This document shows positions 44,055 through 52,488 of a stretch of DNA of 64,000 bases, one piece after another (the first letter of the stretch is position 1; each line of letters opens with the position of its first letter). The DNA lies in assembly GCA_016292095.1 (NCBI GenBank), contig JAEFAB010000053.1, positions 62,001-126,000 on the forward strand, read 5' to 3'. The notes beneath the pieces were generated by a model that worked only from the letters and a program-made list of their open reading frames with translations, searched no databases and had not been told where the DNA came from. The DNA is from Eubacterium sp. (lineage in GTDB: Bacteria; Bacillota; Clostridia; Lachnospirales; Lachnospiraceae). A program made the translations under genes and the position numbers.

Positions 44055-44606
44055 TTGTCAGGTATTATTGTAGTGTTCCCGAAATTGGAAGATGCTCAGT
44101 CGATTAAACATTTGCTCATACGAAATGGATACAGTAATGTTACTTGTTGTACCAGCGGAGCGAAAGCAATCAATATGGCAGACAATTTAGGGGAAGGAAT
44201 TATTGTAAGTGGATATAAACTTCCGGATATGCCGTATCGTGAGATTTATGAGAATGTGGGTAGCCAGTTCGAAATGCTGTTAATCACATCCATGAGCAAA
44301 GAAAGTCTGGATGAAGAGCCTGGAATTGCGATGCTCGAAATGCCATTAAAAGTGAGGGATTTCTTAAATTCCGTGGAAATGATGGATACGAACATCTATG
44401 AAAGGCTTCATAAAAAGAAAAGAAAACCGGGACAGCGTTCGCCGGAAGAACAGCAGATTATTGATGAGGCTAAAAAAATACTGATGGAAATGAACCAGAT
44501 GTCCGAACAGGATGCACATCGGTATATTCAAAAGTCCGCGATGGACAGTGGAAGAAATATGGTGGAAACAGCAAGTATGATTCTTACCATTATGGATCAG
44601 GATTAA
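44055..44606 (+). CDS. ANTAR-domain protein with degenerate receiver
   Basis: 183 residues. The N-terminal ~115 residues have the receiver fold, but the phospho-acceptor position reads IIVSGYKLPDM (Ser in place of Asp) and the usual Lys-Pro reads MLEMPLK, so phosphorylation is unlikely. The C-terminal ~55 residues (about 128-183; SPEEQQIIDEAKKILMEM then MSEQDAHRYIQKSAM) are an ANTAR RNA-binding domain, which prevents termination at two-hairpin RNA targets. Start is TTG 44055 with GGAGG upstream. In clostridia ANTAR genes often sit next to glnA; nitrogen control by transcription antitermination is inferred. Confidence 0.85.
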   Translation: MSGIIVVFPKLEDAQSIKHLLIRNGYSNVTCCTSGAKAINMADNLGEGIIVSGYKLPDMPYREIYENVGSQFEMLLITSMSKESLDEEPGIAMLEMPLKVRDFLNSVEMMDTNIYERLHKKKRKPGQRSPEEQQIIDEAKKILMEMNQMSEQDAHRYIQKSAMDSGRNMVETASMILTIMDQD

Positions 44607-44607
44607 A

Positions 44608-44657
44608 AATCATGTCGGAAAATTCAAAAAAGAGTTTTCCGGCATGATTCTTTTTTT
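44608..44657 (+). terminator. Terminator of the glnA operon
   Basis: 15-base arms (44608-44622 and 44635-44649) with one wobble, then eight T. Confidence 0.85.
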
Positions 44658-44667
44658 ATAAAAGAGG

Positions 44668-44696
44668 TGGAAATTCTCAGACAAGGAATATATAAT
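44668..44696 (+). promoter_or_regulatory. Promoter of dapL
   Basis: TGGAAA 44668-44673, spacer 17, TATAAT 44691-44696. No lysine riboswitch fits in the 54-base leader. Confidence 0.55.
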
Positions 44697-44750
44697 AAGA
44701 AAGTGTGAAAAAATGTTAGATTAATTTTTAGGTACAAGGAGGACTGAAAA

Positions 44751-45965
44751 ATGTACAAAATTAATGAAAACTATTTGAAATTGCAGGGAAGTTATTTATT
44801 TTCCAATATTGCGAAAAAGGTTGCTGCTTATAAAGAAGCAAATCCGGAAAGAGAAGTGATTAGTCTCGGAATCGGTGACGTAACACAGCCTCTTTGCCCG
44901 GCTGTTATCGAAGCACTTCATAAGGCTGTAGATGAAATGGCAGTGGCAGAAACTTTCAGAGGTTATGCACCGGACTTGGGATATGAATTTTTACGTTCCG
45001 CAATTCGCAAAAATGATTATCAGGCAAGAGGTGTTGAACTGGATTTAGATGAAATTTTCATTAGCGACGGAGCAAAGTCTGACTCCGGAAACATTGGTGA
45101 CATCTTTGGAGAAAACAATCGTATCGCTGTTTGTGATCCGGTTTATCCTGTTTATGTAGACACCAACGTTATGGCAGGAAGAACAGGAGAATTCCTGAAG
45201 GAAAGCGAAAGCTGGAGCAATGTAATTTATATGCCATGTACAAAGGAAACAAACTTTGCACCGGAATTACCGAAGGAAACACCGGATATTATTTATCTTT
45301 GCTTCCCGAATAATCCGACAGGTTCTACAATTACAAAAGCTCAGTTACAGGAATGGGTAGACTATGCAAATAAAGTGGGCGCCGTGATTATTTATGATGC
45401 TGCCTATGAAGCATATATTTCAGAGGATGATGTTCCTCATACAATCTATGAATGTGATGGCGCAAAGACTTGTGCAATCGAACTTCGCAGCTTCTCAAAG
45501 AATGCCGGATTTACAGGAACACGTCTTGGATTTACTGTAATTCCAAAAGAATTGGAAGCAAACGGAACAAAATTGAATGCACTTTGGGCAAGAAGACAGG
45601 GAACCAAATTCAATGGTGCTCCATATATTATTCAGAGAGCCGGAGAAGCTGTTTACTCTGAAGCCGGAAAGGCACAGACAAAGGAACAGGTTGCTTACTA
45701 CATGAACAATGCTAAGACAATTATTGAAGGATTAAAGGCAGCCGGTTATTCTGTAAGTGGTGGTGTGAATGCACCATACGTTTGGTTACAGACTCCAAAC
45801 GGAATGACATCCTGGGAATTCTTTGATCACCTGCTTACTAATGCAAACATTGTTGGTACTCCGGGTTCCGGATTCGGACCAAGCGGTGAAGGATACTTCC
45901 GACTGACTGCATTCGGTACTTATGAAAATACATTAAAGGCAATTGAAAGAATCAAAAACTTATAA
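44751..45965 (+). CDS. dapL: LL-diaminopimelate aminotransferase
   Basis: 404 residues, a PLP-dependent class I/II aminotransferase that converts tetrahydrodipicolinate directly to LL-diaminopimelate for lysine and peptidoglycan. Diagnostic segments: ISLGIGDVTQPLCP (about 38-51), FRGYAPDLGYEFLR, FISDGAKSD, the FPNNPTG loop and the PLP-lysine in SFSKNAGFTGTRLG. These blocks separate DapL from ordinary aspartate aminotransferases. It is monocistronic, with a terminator after it. Ribosome binding site AAGGAGG. Confidence 0.96.
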   Translation: MYKINENYLKLQGSYLFSNIAKKVAAYKEANPEREVISLGIGDVTQPLCPAVIEALHKAVDEMAVAETFRGYAPDLGYEFLRSAIRKNDYQARGVELDLDEIFISDGAKSDSGNIGDIFGENNRIAVCDPVYPVYVDTNVMAGRTGEFLKESESWSNVIYMPCTKETNFAPELPKETPDIIYLCFPNNPTGSTITKAQLQEWVDYANKVGAVIIYDAAYEAYISEDDVPHTIYECDGAKTCAIELRSFSKNAGFTGTRLGFTVIPKELEANGTKLNALWARRQGTKFNGAPYIIQRAGEAVYSEAGKAQTKEQVAYYMNNAKTIIEGLKAAGYSVSGGVNAPYVWLQTPNGMTSWEFFDHLLTNANIVGTPGSGFGPSGEGYFRLTAFGTYENTLKAIERIKNL

Positions 45966-45972
45966 TATGATT

Positions 45973-46005
45973 AAAGAGGAGTCATTTATGATTCCTCTTT
46001 TTAAA
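45973..46005 (+). terminator. Terminator after dapL
   Basis: AAAGAGGA(G) / (A)TTCCTCTTT arms around CATTTATG, followed by TT runs. Confidence 0.7.
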
Positions 46006-46032
46006 TGATTATTGATAGGGAGATTAAGAATT

Positions 46033-47052
46033 ATGAAACGAATGACGACGCTCATGATTGGTGCAACATTTATGGCAATGGCAGTTGCACTGACAGGAAA
46101 TATGAAGGGAAAGGTATTCGGAGCGGAAACACAGACAACAAGTGTTCAGACAACCGTGGAAACAACAACTGTAACTCCGGAAACTACAACCAAAAAAGAA
46201 AAGAAGAAAGAGGTACCGTTGGTTTTCAAAAAGAAATACAAGACGATTACTGCGGGAAAATCAAAGAAATTCAAGGTGAATTTAAAAGGAGTGAAGTGGA
46301 CTTCTTCCAATAAAAAAATCGCCGGCGTTTCTAAAAAAGGCGTAGTGAAAGCAAAGCGTTACGGGAAAGTTTGGATTTCCGCAAAAGTCGGGAAAAAGGT
46401 TGTGAAGGCGAAGGTAAAAGTATTACCGAAGAAAGTTATCGGTATTGATGCCGGCCATCAGAGACAGGGAAACAATGGCTTAGAAGCAATCGGACCGGGA
46501 GCAAGTACGAAAAAACCAAAGGTATCCGGCGGCACAGCTGGGGTATTTACCAAAAAGCCGGAGTTTGTTTTGACTTTGGAAATCGCAACAAAACTAAAGA
46601 AAAAACTGATAAATCAAGGTTATAAAGTGGTTATGACCAGGACAAGCCATGATGTGAATATTACCAATATTCAAAGAGCACAGAAACTGAATAAGAAGTG
46701 TAATATTGCAATTCGACTTCATGCAGACGGCGGACCGGCTTCTGCCCAGGGAGCAAGCGCATTATATGCACCGGCCTCTAATCCTTACGTTGGAAAACTG
46801 GCACCAAAAAGCAAACGATTATCTGAGTGCGTATTGAATGCATATTGTGAAGCAACGGGAATCCGTAGTCGTGGACTTTCTGCAAGAAATGATTTGTCCG
46901 GAACTAATTGGAGTACCATTCCGGTGACCTTGTTAGAAATGGGATTTATGACAAATGCGTCCGATGACCGTTATATGTCATCGGCAGAAGGACAAAAGAA
47001 AATGGTAGATGGAATTGCCAAGGGGATTGAAAAATACTTTGGATATCAATAA
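46033..47052 (+). CDS. Exported N-acetylmuramoyl-L-alanine amidase with Ig-like domain
   Basis: 339 residues: signal peptide (about 1-30), Thr-rich linker (TTSVQTTVETTTVTPETTT), a lysine-rich BIG2-like domain (about 60-138), then an Amidase_3 zinc amidase (about 140-339). Zinc and catalytic residues are visible: His in GIDAGHQ, Glu in KPEFVLTLEIA, His in IRLHADGG and Glu in LLEMGFMTN. It cuts the bond between N-acetylmuramic acid and L-Ala. ATG 46033 was chosen with GGGAG at 46018-46022; a codon seven residues earlier has no site. It ends in a strong terminator. Confidence 0.92.
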   Translation: MKRMTTLMIGATFMAMAVALTGNMKGKVFGAETQTTSVQTTVETTTVTPETTTKKEKKKEVPLVFKKKYKTITAGKSKKFKVNLKGVKWTSSNKKIAGVSKKGVVKAKRYGKVWISAKVGKKVVKAKVKVLPKKVIGIDAGHQRQGNNGLEAIGPGASTKKPKVSGGTAGVFTKKPEFVLTLEIATKLKKKLINQGYKVVMTRTSHDVNITNIQRAQKLNKKCNIAIRLHADGGPASAQGASALYAPASNPYVGKLAPKSKRLSECVLNAYCEATGIRSRGLSARNDLSGTNWSTIPVTLLEMGFMTNASDDRYMSSAEGQKKMVDGIAKGIEKYFGYQ

Positions 47053-47071
47053 ACGTCTTGAAAGTTATAAT

Positions 47072-47112
47072 AAAAAACTGTTGTTGGTTTTTTCACCAAC
47101 AACAGTTTTTTT
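47072..47112. terminator. Strong bidirectional terminator
   Basis: AAAAAACTGTTGTTGGT / ACCAACAACAGTTTTTTT around TTTTTC; serves the amidase gene and the convergent phosphoribosyltransferase-like gene. Confidence 0.88.
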
Positions 47113-47113
47113 A

Positions 47114-47764
47114 TTATAATTCACTATAGCCATAACCGTTTACTAAAGCTTCAATCTTTTCACCGGCTTTGCACAGTGGACAGTCATGATGGTCATAAGC
47201 CTCATAATGTGGAATATCATCTGCACGGAACAGTGCGTCCACACGATGACCGTCGATGGAATCTACGGCACTGAAGATTGCTGAAATTCCCTGTAAAATA
47301 CCGCCATAATATTCAACACATTCGATGCTGTTTCGAATAGTTTTTCCGGTAGTGGCAGAAGCCAAAAGTAATAAAACATTTCTGTTCTTTACTTCATGTT
47401 TCAGATTATCTCTGAAGAACATCTGACCATTGGAATCATATTCCGGTGTAACTACATAGATGGTCTTATGTGCATTCATAGATAATACACCGGCACGGCT
47501 GAGTTCGCTGGCTAGAAATGCACCAATGACTTCACAACCCTCCAGGCATACAATGGTGTCAATTGGTTTGCCCATTACATTATAGTAATCTTTCATAGCA
47601 ATGGCGATACGTTCTGCTTCGTTCTGACGTGTCTTCATTGTGGTCATGTCAAGGTACTGATTCAAGTGCGAGTTTCTCGTAACAAAATGTCCGGGTATTG
47701 TTTTGATTGCAATATTCGGGTCCTTTCGGGAATAATATTTGATGATTCTGTTTTCGGCTAGCAT
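47114..47764 (-). CDS. Orotate phosphoribosyltransferase-like protein with degenerate PRPP loop
   Basis: 216 residues with the type I phosphoribosyltransferase fold. The region where the PRPP motif should be, usually a hydrophobic strand followed by two acids and TTG, reads VLLLLASATTGKTI: the TTGKT loop is there but the acidic pair is missing. An early DTIVCLEGCEVIGAFLASEL helix-turn resembles the family. The C-terminus has a CPLC pair with nearby HH, a possible metal site. It may be a PRTase-derived regulator or an enzyme with altered chemistry. AAAGGAGGG precedes the ATG. No other pyrimidine gene is adjacent. Confidence 0.75.
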   Translation of the reverse strand: MLAENRIIKYYSRKDPNIAIKTIPGHFVTRNSHLNQYLDMTTMKTRQNEAERIAIAMKDYYNVMGKPIDTIVCLEGCEVIGAFLASELSRAGVLSMNAHKTIYVVTPEYDSNGQMFFRDNLKHEVKNRNVLLLLASATTGKTIRNSIECVEYYGGILQGISAIFSAVDSIDGHRVDALFRADDIPHYEAYDHHDCPLCKAGEKIEALVNGYGYSEL

Positions 47765-48032
47765 AAAAATCCCTCCTTTAAGTAATATTTAGTTGTGTTA
47801 CCCTACTATGTAGGCGCACCAAAAGGCGCATTTTATCCGTTCACTGTAATAAAATTATTATACAACAAAAAAATGAGATTTAAAACTAAAAAATGAGAAG
47901 TTTAAATAAATGAAACATTTTTTTATACTAAAAAAGGCGGTCTGAGAAATGCTTTCCAAAAGAACATGGGAGAAATGAGAAATCAGGCAGGAATAGACCA
48001 GAAATAAAGGGAAAGTTGAAAGGAAAAGAACA
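47765..48032. promoter_or_regulatory. Divergent intergenic region with two leaders
   Basis: Minus strand: TATAAT at 47857-47862 gives a leader of about 85 bases for the PRTase-like gene, with two adjacent hairpins, GCGCC-TTTT-GGTGCGC and CCTAC-AT-AGTAGG (about 47803-47832). Plus strand: TTTAAA 47901-47906, spacer 17, TATACT 47924-47929 is a possible promoter of the GH5 gene; its leader of about 97 bases contains GGTCT (47939-47943) and AGACC (47997-48001), which could close a long stem. No known riboswitch was recognised. Confidence 0.45.
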
Positions 48033-51000
48033 ATGAAAAAACAAATTGCACTGTTATTGGTTTTGTCTATGGTGTTATCCGGATTGATGTTTCAGGGAAA
48101 GGGAACACAATCGGTATCTGCGGCTTCTGCAGGCATTGATTCCACAGGATTTTTAAAAGCCAATGGAAAAAATGTAAGGAACAACTACGGAAACGGTGAA
48201 GTTGTTTATTTGCGAGGGACGAATGCGGGTAGCTTAAGTGTACAGGAAAACTGGATGTGTACATTTAAGTGGAGCAATAACGTGAAGGATCAGTGGGATA
48301 TCTGGCGTGTTTTGACACAACGCTTCGGAGAAGAGAACGCACGAAAACTGATTCGTCGCTATATGGAATGCTATTTTACCACGGAGGATTTTGATCACTG
48401 TGCACAGATGGGATTGAACGTAATTCGATTACCATTGTGGTACCGGGATTTTGTAGATTCCAATGGAAACTGGCTCAGTGACTGTTGGGATTATGTAGAC
48501 TGGTTTGTTTCTGAAGCGGGAAAACGGGGAATCTATGTCATTATTGATATGCATGGTGCTTACGGTTCCCAGAACGGTAGCGACCATTCCGGTGTTGATG
48601 GATTAGATGCAAAAGAAGCGGCATCTCAGTTTTTCTTTGGAAACAACGCCGCATCGAATCAGGAAAAGTACTATCAGATGTGGGAAAAGATTGCAGCACA
48701 TTTCAAAGGAAATCCGGCTGTAGCAGGATACGATTTGTTGAACGAACCGTTTTGTACATACCGCTATAGTTCCGGTGTGGGGGAATCACAGTTACACTCT
48801 ATTTTGTGGAATGTTTATGATATTGCCTACGACAGAATCCGTGCAATTGATCCGGATCATATGATTATTATGGAAGCAACCTGGGATTCCTGGGATTTAC
48901 CAAACCCATCGGATTACGGTTGGTCTAATGTGATGTATGAATATCATCAGTACGAATACAGTCATTATTCTAACGAAGACAATGTACAGATTTCCAGTCT
49001 TCAGAATAAGATTAACAATATTTTTGCAATGAATCACAATGTTCCAAGTTATTTGGGAGAGTTCAATCTCTTTAATAGCGATGGAGCCTGGGATACCGGA
49101 TTACAGATGCTTCGGGACAACGGACTTCATTGGACTACATGGACCTACAAAGCAAAGGTATCCAATGATAACTGGGGACTTTACAAATATTCCGCAAGTG
49201 AAGTGGATTTGGAAAACGACTCTTATGATACCATTTACGCAAAGTGGAGCGAAGTAGGGTCTGATTATGAAAATACCTATATTACAAATGTTTTGAAAAA
49301 ATATACACCGGGAACGGTTCAGACAGTAAATTATGCAAACATTGCCGGCGGGAACTATTATCTTTCTGCCACAGGCAGTGACGGAACCAAAGTGGTTTGT
49401 GCGGAAAATTCCGGAGAAGAACCGTTAGTAGCAAACAGAACTTCCTGTGATGGTGCATGGGAAACTCTTCAGGTGATTAACAATGCAGACGGAACAATTT
49501 CTTTTAAATCGGTTATTAACGGAAAATATGTCTGTGCTGTGATTGATGAAAATAATCAGCTTCTCGCAAGAAGCAATGCAATTAATGATTGGGAAAAATT
49601 TAAACTGGTTCAGATATCGGGAAATCAGTATGGTATTTATTGCTGTGCAAACGGTAAGTATGTAAAAGCAGACTTTGGATATACAGACAATATGGGAGAA
49701 CTGCGTGCTTCCAGTGATTCCATAGCAGGTGCTTGGGAAGCGTTTACCTTTACAAAGCTAAGCGGAGAAACAGAAACACAGAAAGAGCCGATAACGGAAC
49801 CGCCAACAACGGTTTCAAATAACCTGCCGGCAGGATTTCAGGCAAGTGCAGACGGACTTTGGACGGAATCCGGAAACTGGGGAAGTTATTTTGGCAATTG
49901 GTCCGGTTCCACTACAGGTGGATATAAACTTAATAGTGATAATTCTTATGAAGTTTATGTAAAAACAGCGAATACCGGTGTGGATTGGCTGATTCAGGCA
50001 AAATATGAAACAGCTGTTACAGCAGGAAAGAAATATCAGGTATCCGTGGATGTACATTCAGACAAGGCAGCTTCTGTAGGAATCAAGGAAGATATTTCCA
50101 ATGGAGGAAGCAGTCAGGTTTACACGAATATCAGTGCCGGAAGTACTGTTACTTTGACAGGAACCTATACCATGGATCAGAACTCCATGAAGGTTATGTT
50201 TGAACTAGGAAGAGGTGTTCAACCGGGAACCACATTGAAATTCAGCAATATGAGAATTCAGGAAGTGGTGGAAGCAACGACACAGGAACAGACAACGAAG
50301 AAAGTAGAACAGACTACGAAACAGGCAGAACAAACAACACAGCAGCAGGAACCGGTGGATACGGTTTGGTATCAGGTGGGAAATACTCCTTATTATGTAG
50401 CGGCACAAAACAACGAATTTGAATTCCAGACATTAGAAGACCAACAGACACAGATGTTGATTATTCCAAAGGTGGCAGAAGGAAAAAAACCAATTTGGCC
50501 GGATTTTTCTGAAACCAAATTAAACGGTCAAAACTTTAATCAGCAGGCAGGAGCAGGAATTTACATTTCATACAGTGCACTGAAACAGGGCGAAAATGTA
50601 TTTCAGGCAAATAGTGCTGTGGATGGACACACCTTCCGTATTTTGATTAGAAGTGATAAGATAGAAGAAACAACAACAGAAAAGAAATATGCCCGGGTTG
50701 ATATTAAAGGATATCAAATTAGCACAAATAAGGAAGGACATCGTGTTGTGTACACCGTTGATGACCCAAATGCCGAAATCGTCGAAAAAGGGCTGATTTT
50801 TGGTTTGGAGGGCTATGCAAAGGCTACAGATTTGACTGTAAACAGCCGTGCGAATACAGTGTACACGGTAGCGGCGACAGAAAACGGAGTCGTGAAGGAT
50901 AGTTCTTTTAACAAAGGAACCATTCAGACTTATGCCATTACTGTGAAGTTTATAAAAAACAGCACATACTATAAAACGGGAATTATGACACGAGCTTATG

Positions 51001-51173
51001 CAAAATTAGCGGATGGAAGTTATGTTTACAGTGAGGTACAGACAAAAAGTATTTACAGCATTGCAGATGCTTTATATCAGAACAAGATGATGAATACCGC
51101 AATGGAGCATAACTATTTGTTTGATAATATCCTGAAAAAATGTAATCCGGATTATGGCAGTATTTCTTTTTAG
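48033..51173 (+). CDS. Multidomain exported GH5 family glycanase
   Basis: 1046 residues. Signal peptide (1-31); GH5 (beta/alpha)8 barrel (about 35-425) with VIIDMHGAYG, acid/base Glu238 in LLNEPF and nucleophile Glu343 in YLGEFN; a beta-trefoil-like module (about 432-580); a CBM-like beta-sandwich (about 595-735); a Thr/Gln linker (TTQEQTTKKVEQTTKQ); a further beta module (about 760-870); and a C-terminal domain (885-1046) that is also encoded alone at 8448-9092. Beta-glucanase or cellulase activity is likely; whether beta-1,3 or beta-1,4 cannot be told. AAAGG precedes the start. A flavodoxin gene follows after 28 bases. Confidence 0.92.
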   Translation: MKKQIALLLVLSMVLSGLMFQGKGTQSVSAASAGIDSTGFLKANGKNVRNNYGNGEVVYLRGTNAGSLSVQENWMCTFKWSNNVKDQWDIWRVLTQRFGEENARKLIRRYMECYFTTEDFDHCAQMGLNVIRLPLWYRDFVDSNGNWLSDCWDYVDWFVSEAGKRGIYVIIDMHGAYGSQNGSDHSGVDGLDAKEAASQFFFGNNAASNQEKYYQMWEKIAAHFKGNPAVAGYDLLNEPFCTYRYSSGVGESQLHSILWNVYDIAYDRIRAIDPDHMIIMEATWDSWDLPNPSDYGWSNVMYEYHQYEYSHYSNEDNVQISSLQNKINNIFAMNHNVPSYLGEFNLFNSDGAWDTGLQMLRDNGLHWTTWTYKAKVSNDNWGLYKYSASEVDLENDSYDTIYAKWSEVGSDYENTYITNVLKKYTPGTVQTVNYANIAGGNYYLSATGSDGTKVVCAENSGEEPLVANRTSCDGAWETLQVINNADGTISFKSVINGKYVCAVIDENNQLLARSNAINDWEKFKLVQISGNQYGIYCCANGKYVKADFGYTDNMGELRASSDSIAGAWEAFTFTKLSGETETQKEPITEPPTTVSNNLPAGFQASADGLWTESGNWGSYFGNWSGSTTGGYKLNSDNSYEVYVKTANTGVDWLIQAKYETAVTAGKKYQVSVDVHSDKAASVGIKEDISNGGSSQVYTNISAGSTVTLTGTYTMDQNSMKVMFELGRGVQPGTTLKFSNMRIQEVVEATTQEQTTKKVEQTTKQAEQTTQQQEPVDTVWYQVGNTPYYVAAQNNEFEFQTLEDQQTQMLIIPKVAEGKKPIWPDFSETKLNGQNFNQQAGAGIYISYSALKQGENVFQANSAVDGHTFRILIRSDKIEETTTEKKYARVDIKGYQISTNKEGHRVVYTVDDPNAEIVEKGLIFGLEGYAKATDLTVNSRANTVYTVAATENGVVKDSSFNKGTIQTYAITVKFIKNSTYYKTGIMTRAYAKLADGSYVYSEVQTKSIYSIADALYQNKMMNTAMEHNYLFDNILKKCNPDYGSISF

Positions 51174-51201
51174 CAGGAAACTTTTAAAGGAGGTTTACAA
51201 G

Positions 51202-51678
51202 ATGGGAAAAACGTTAGTAACTTACTTCAGTGCCACAGGAGTTACAAAGAAAGTGGCAGAAAAACTGGCAGCAGTAGCGGAAGCGGATTTGTTCGAAATT
51301 GTACCGGAAGTGCCTTATACAAAGGCGGACATTACATGGATGAATCCGGTGGCAAGATGTAACAAGGAAAAGATGGGAAAGAAAGATGTCCCTGTGGTTG
51401 GCAAAGTAGAGAATATGGAAGAATATGATTTAATTTGTATTGGATTCCCGATTTGGTATTTTGCAGCACCGAACATTATCAATACCTTTGTGAAAGGATA
51501 TGATTTCTCAGGAAAGAAAATTGCTTTATTTGCCACATCCGGTGGAAGCGATATTTCAAAATCAGCAGACCGGTTGCAACCGTTCTTAAGCGAAGGTGCA
51601 GAAATTATTAGCTCCAAGTTGTTCAAACCGGGAGATGATGAGGTTGTTATGAAGACCTGGATTGAGAACTTAAAGTAA
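51202..51678 (+). CDS. Flavodoxin-like protein
   Basis: 158 residues of the short-chain flavodoxin family. The FMN phosphate-binding loop is TYFSATGVTKKVA near the N-terminus, and the aromatic loop region is FPIWYFAAPNIINTFV (about 76-92). It serves as an electron carrier or FMN-dependent quinone-type reductase. ATG 51202 is placed by AAAGGAGG at 51187-51194; the open frame starts earlier inside the GH5 gene without a site. Its stop overlaps the next start (TAATG), giving translational coupling with a chitosanase, a combination that looks incidental. Confidence 0.92.
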   Translation: MGKTLVTYFSATGVTKKVAEKLAAVAEADLFEIVPEVPYTKADITWMNPVARCNKEKMGKKDVPVVGKVENMEEYDLICIGFPIWYFAAPNIINTFVKGYDFSGKKIALFATSGGSDISKSADRLQPFLSEGAEIISSKLFKPGDDEVVMKTWIENLK

Positions 51679-52466
51679 TGCTTCGAAGAAAAATATTTAT
51701 TGGATTAGTTTTTTGTTTAATTGTTTTGACCAGTTGTGGAAAAGAACAGGAAACTGCTGAAAAAACAAAGCAGAAAGATTTGCGGAGTGTAATGTATTCC
51801 TTGGTGTCTAGTGCGGAAAATTCCTCTTTAGATTATAAGGCACAATATGGATACATTGAAGATATCGGTGATGGTCGCGGATATACGGCAGGCTTGGTAG
51901 GATTTACTTCAGGCACCGGTGATTTGCTGGAAGTCGTGGAACGGTATGTGGAATTAAAACCGGACAACAATCCTTTGGAAAAATATCTTCCGGCATTGAG
52001 AACAGTGAATGGTACGGATTCTCATACAGGTCTTGGGGATAATTTTGTTTCAGATTGGATTGCGGTTTCTTCGGATAAAGCAATGGTTCAGGCGCAAAAT
52101 GATATTGTGGATGAAATGTATTATCTTCCGGCGGAACAGTATGCAAAGGAAGATGGATTAAGCTCTTTAGGACAGTTTATTTATTATGATGCGTTGGTAA
52201 TGCATGGTCCCGGAGAAGATGAGGAAAGCTTTGGAGGAATTCGAAAGGCTGCAATTACTGAAGTAAAGGTACCGGCAAAAGGTGGCGATGAAAGTGCCTA
52301 CCTGCTGAAGTTCATTGAAAAAAGAGAACAAATTATGCTTCGAGAAGAAGCACATTCTGATTTATCAAGAACGGAGGCTCAAAGAAAGTTTATTCGAGAG
52401 AAAAACTTTTCTTTAGAACCTCCGTTAACTTGGATAATGTATGGAGACCGCTTTGAATTAGAATAA
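51678..52466 (+). CDS. GH46 chitosanase, lipoprotein
   Basis: 262 residues. A lipoprotein signal peptide ends in LTSC (about residue 20). The rest is a GH46 domain that hydrolyses chitosan with inversion. Glu47 in SSAENSS and Asp65 in IGDGRGYT lie 18 residues apart, the spacing of the catalytic acid and base in characterised GH46 enzymes (Glu22/Asp40 in Streptomyces N174). GLVGFTSGTGDLLEVVERY is another family block. The surface anchoring suggests digestion of chitosan-like fungal or partially deacetylated polymers outside the cell. It overlaps the flavodoxin gene by one base. Confidence 0.92.
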   Translation: MLRRKIFIGLVFCLIVLTSCGKEQETAEKTKQKDLRSVMYSLVSSAENSSLDYKAQYGYIEDIGDGRGYTAGLVGFTSGTGDLLEVVERYVELKPDNNPLEKYLPALRTVNGTDSHTGLGDNFVSDWIAVSSDKAMVQAQNDIVDEMYYLPAEQYAKEDGLSSLGQFIYYDALVMHGPGEDEESFGGIRKAAITEVKVPAKGGDESAYLLKFIEKREQIMLREEAHSDLSRTEAQRKFIREKNFSLEPPLTWIMYGDRFELE

Positions 52467-52480
52467 GCGGTCTTTTTTTT
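52445..52480 (+). terminator. Terminator overlapping the chitosanase 3' end
   Basis: AGACCGCTT (52445-52453) and AAGCGGTCT (52465-52473), followed by seven T. The stop codon lies in the loop. Confidence 0.8.
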
Positions 52481-52488
52481 ATGAGTTT

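Noticed and set aside
44697-44750. Lysine riboswitch before dapL
   Set aside because: The interval of about 54 bases is much too short and has no matching structure.
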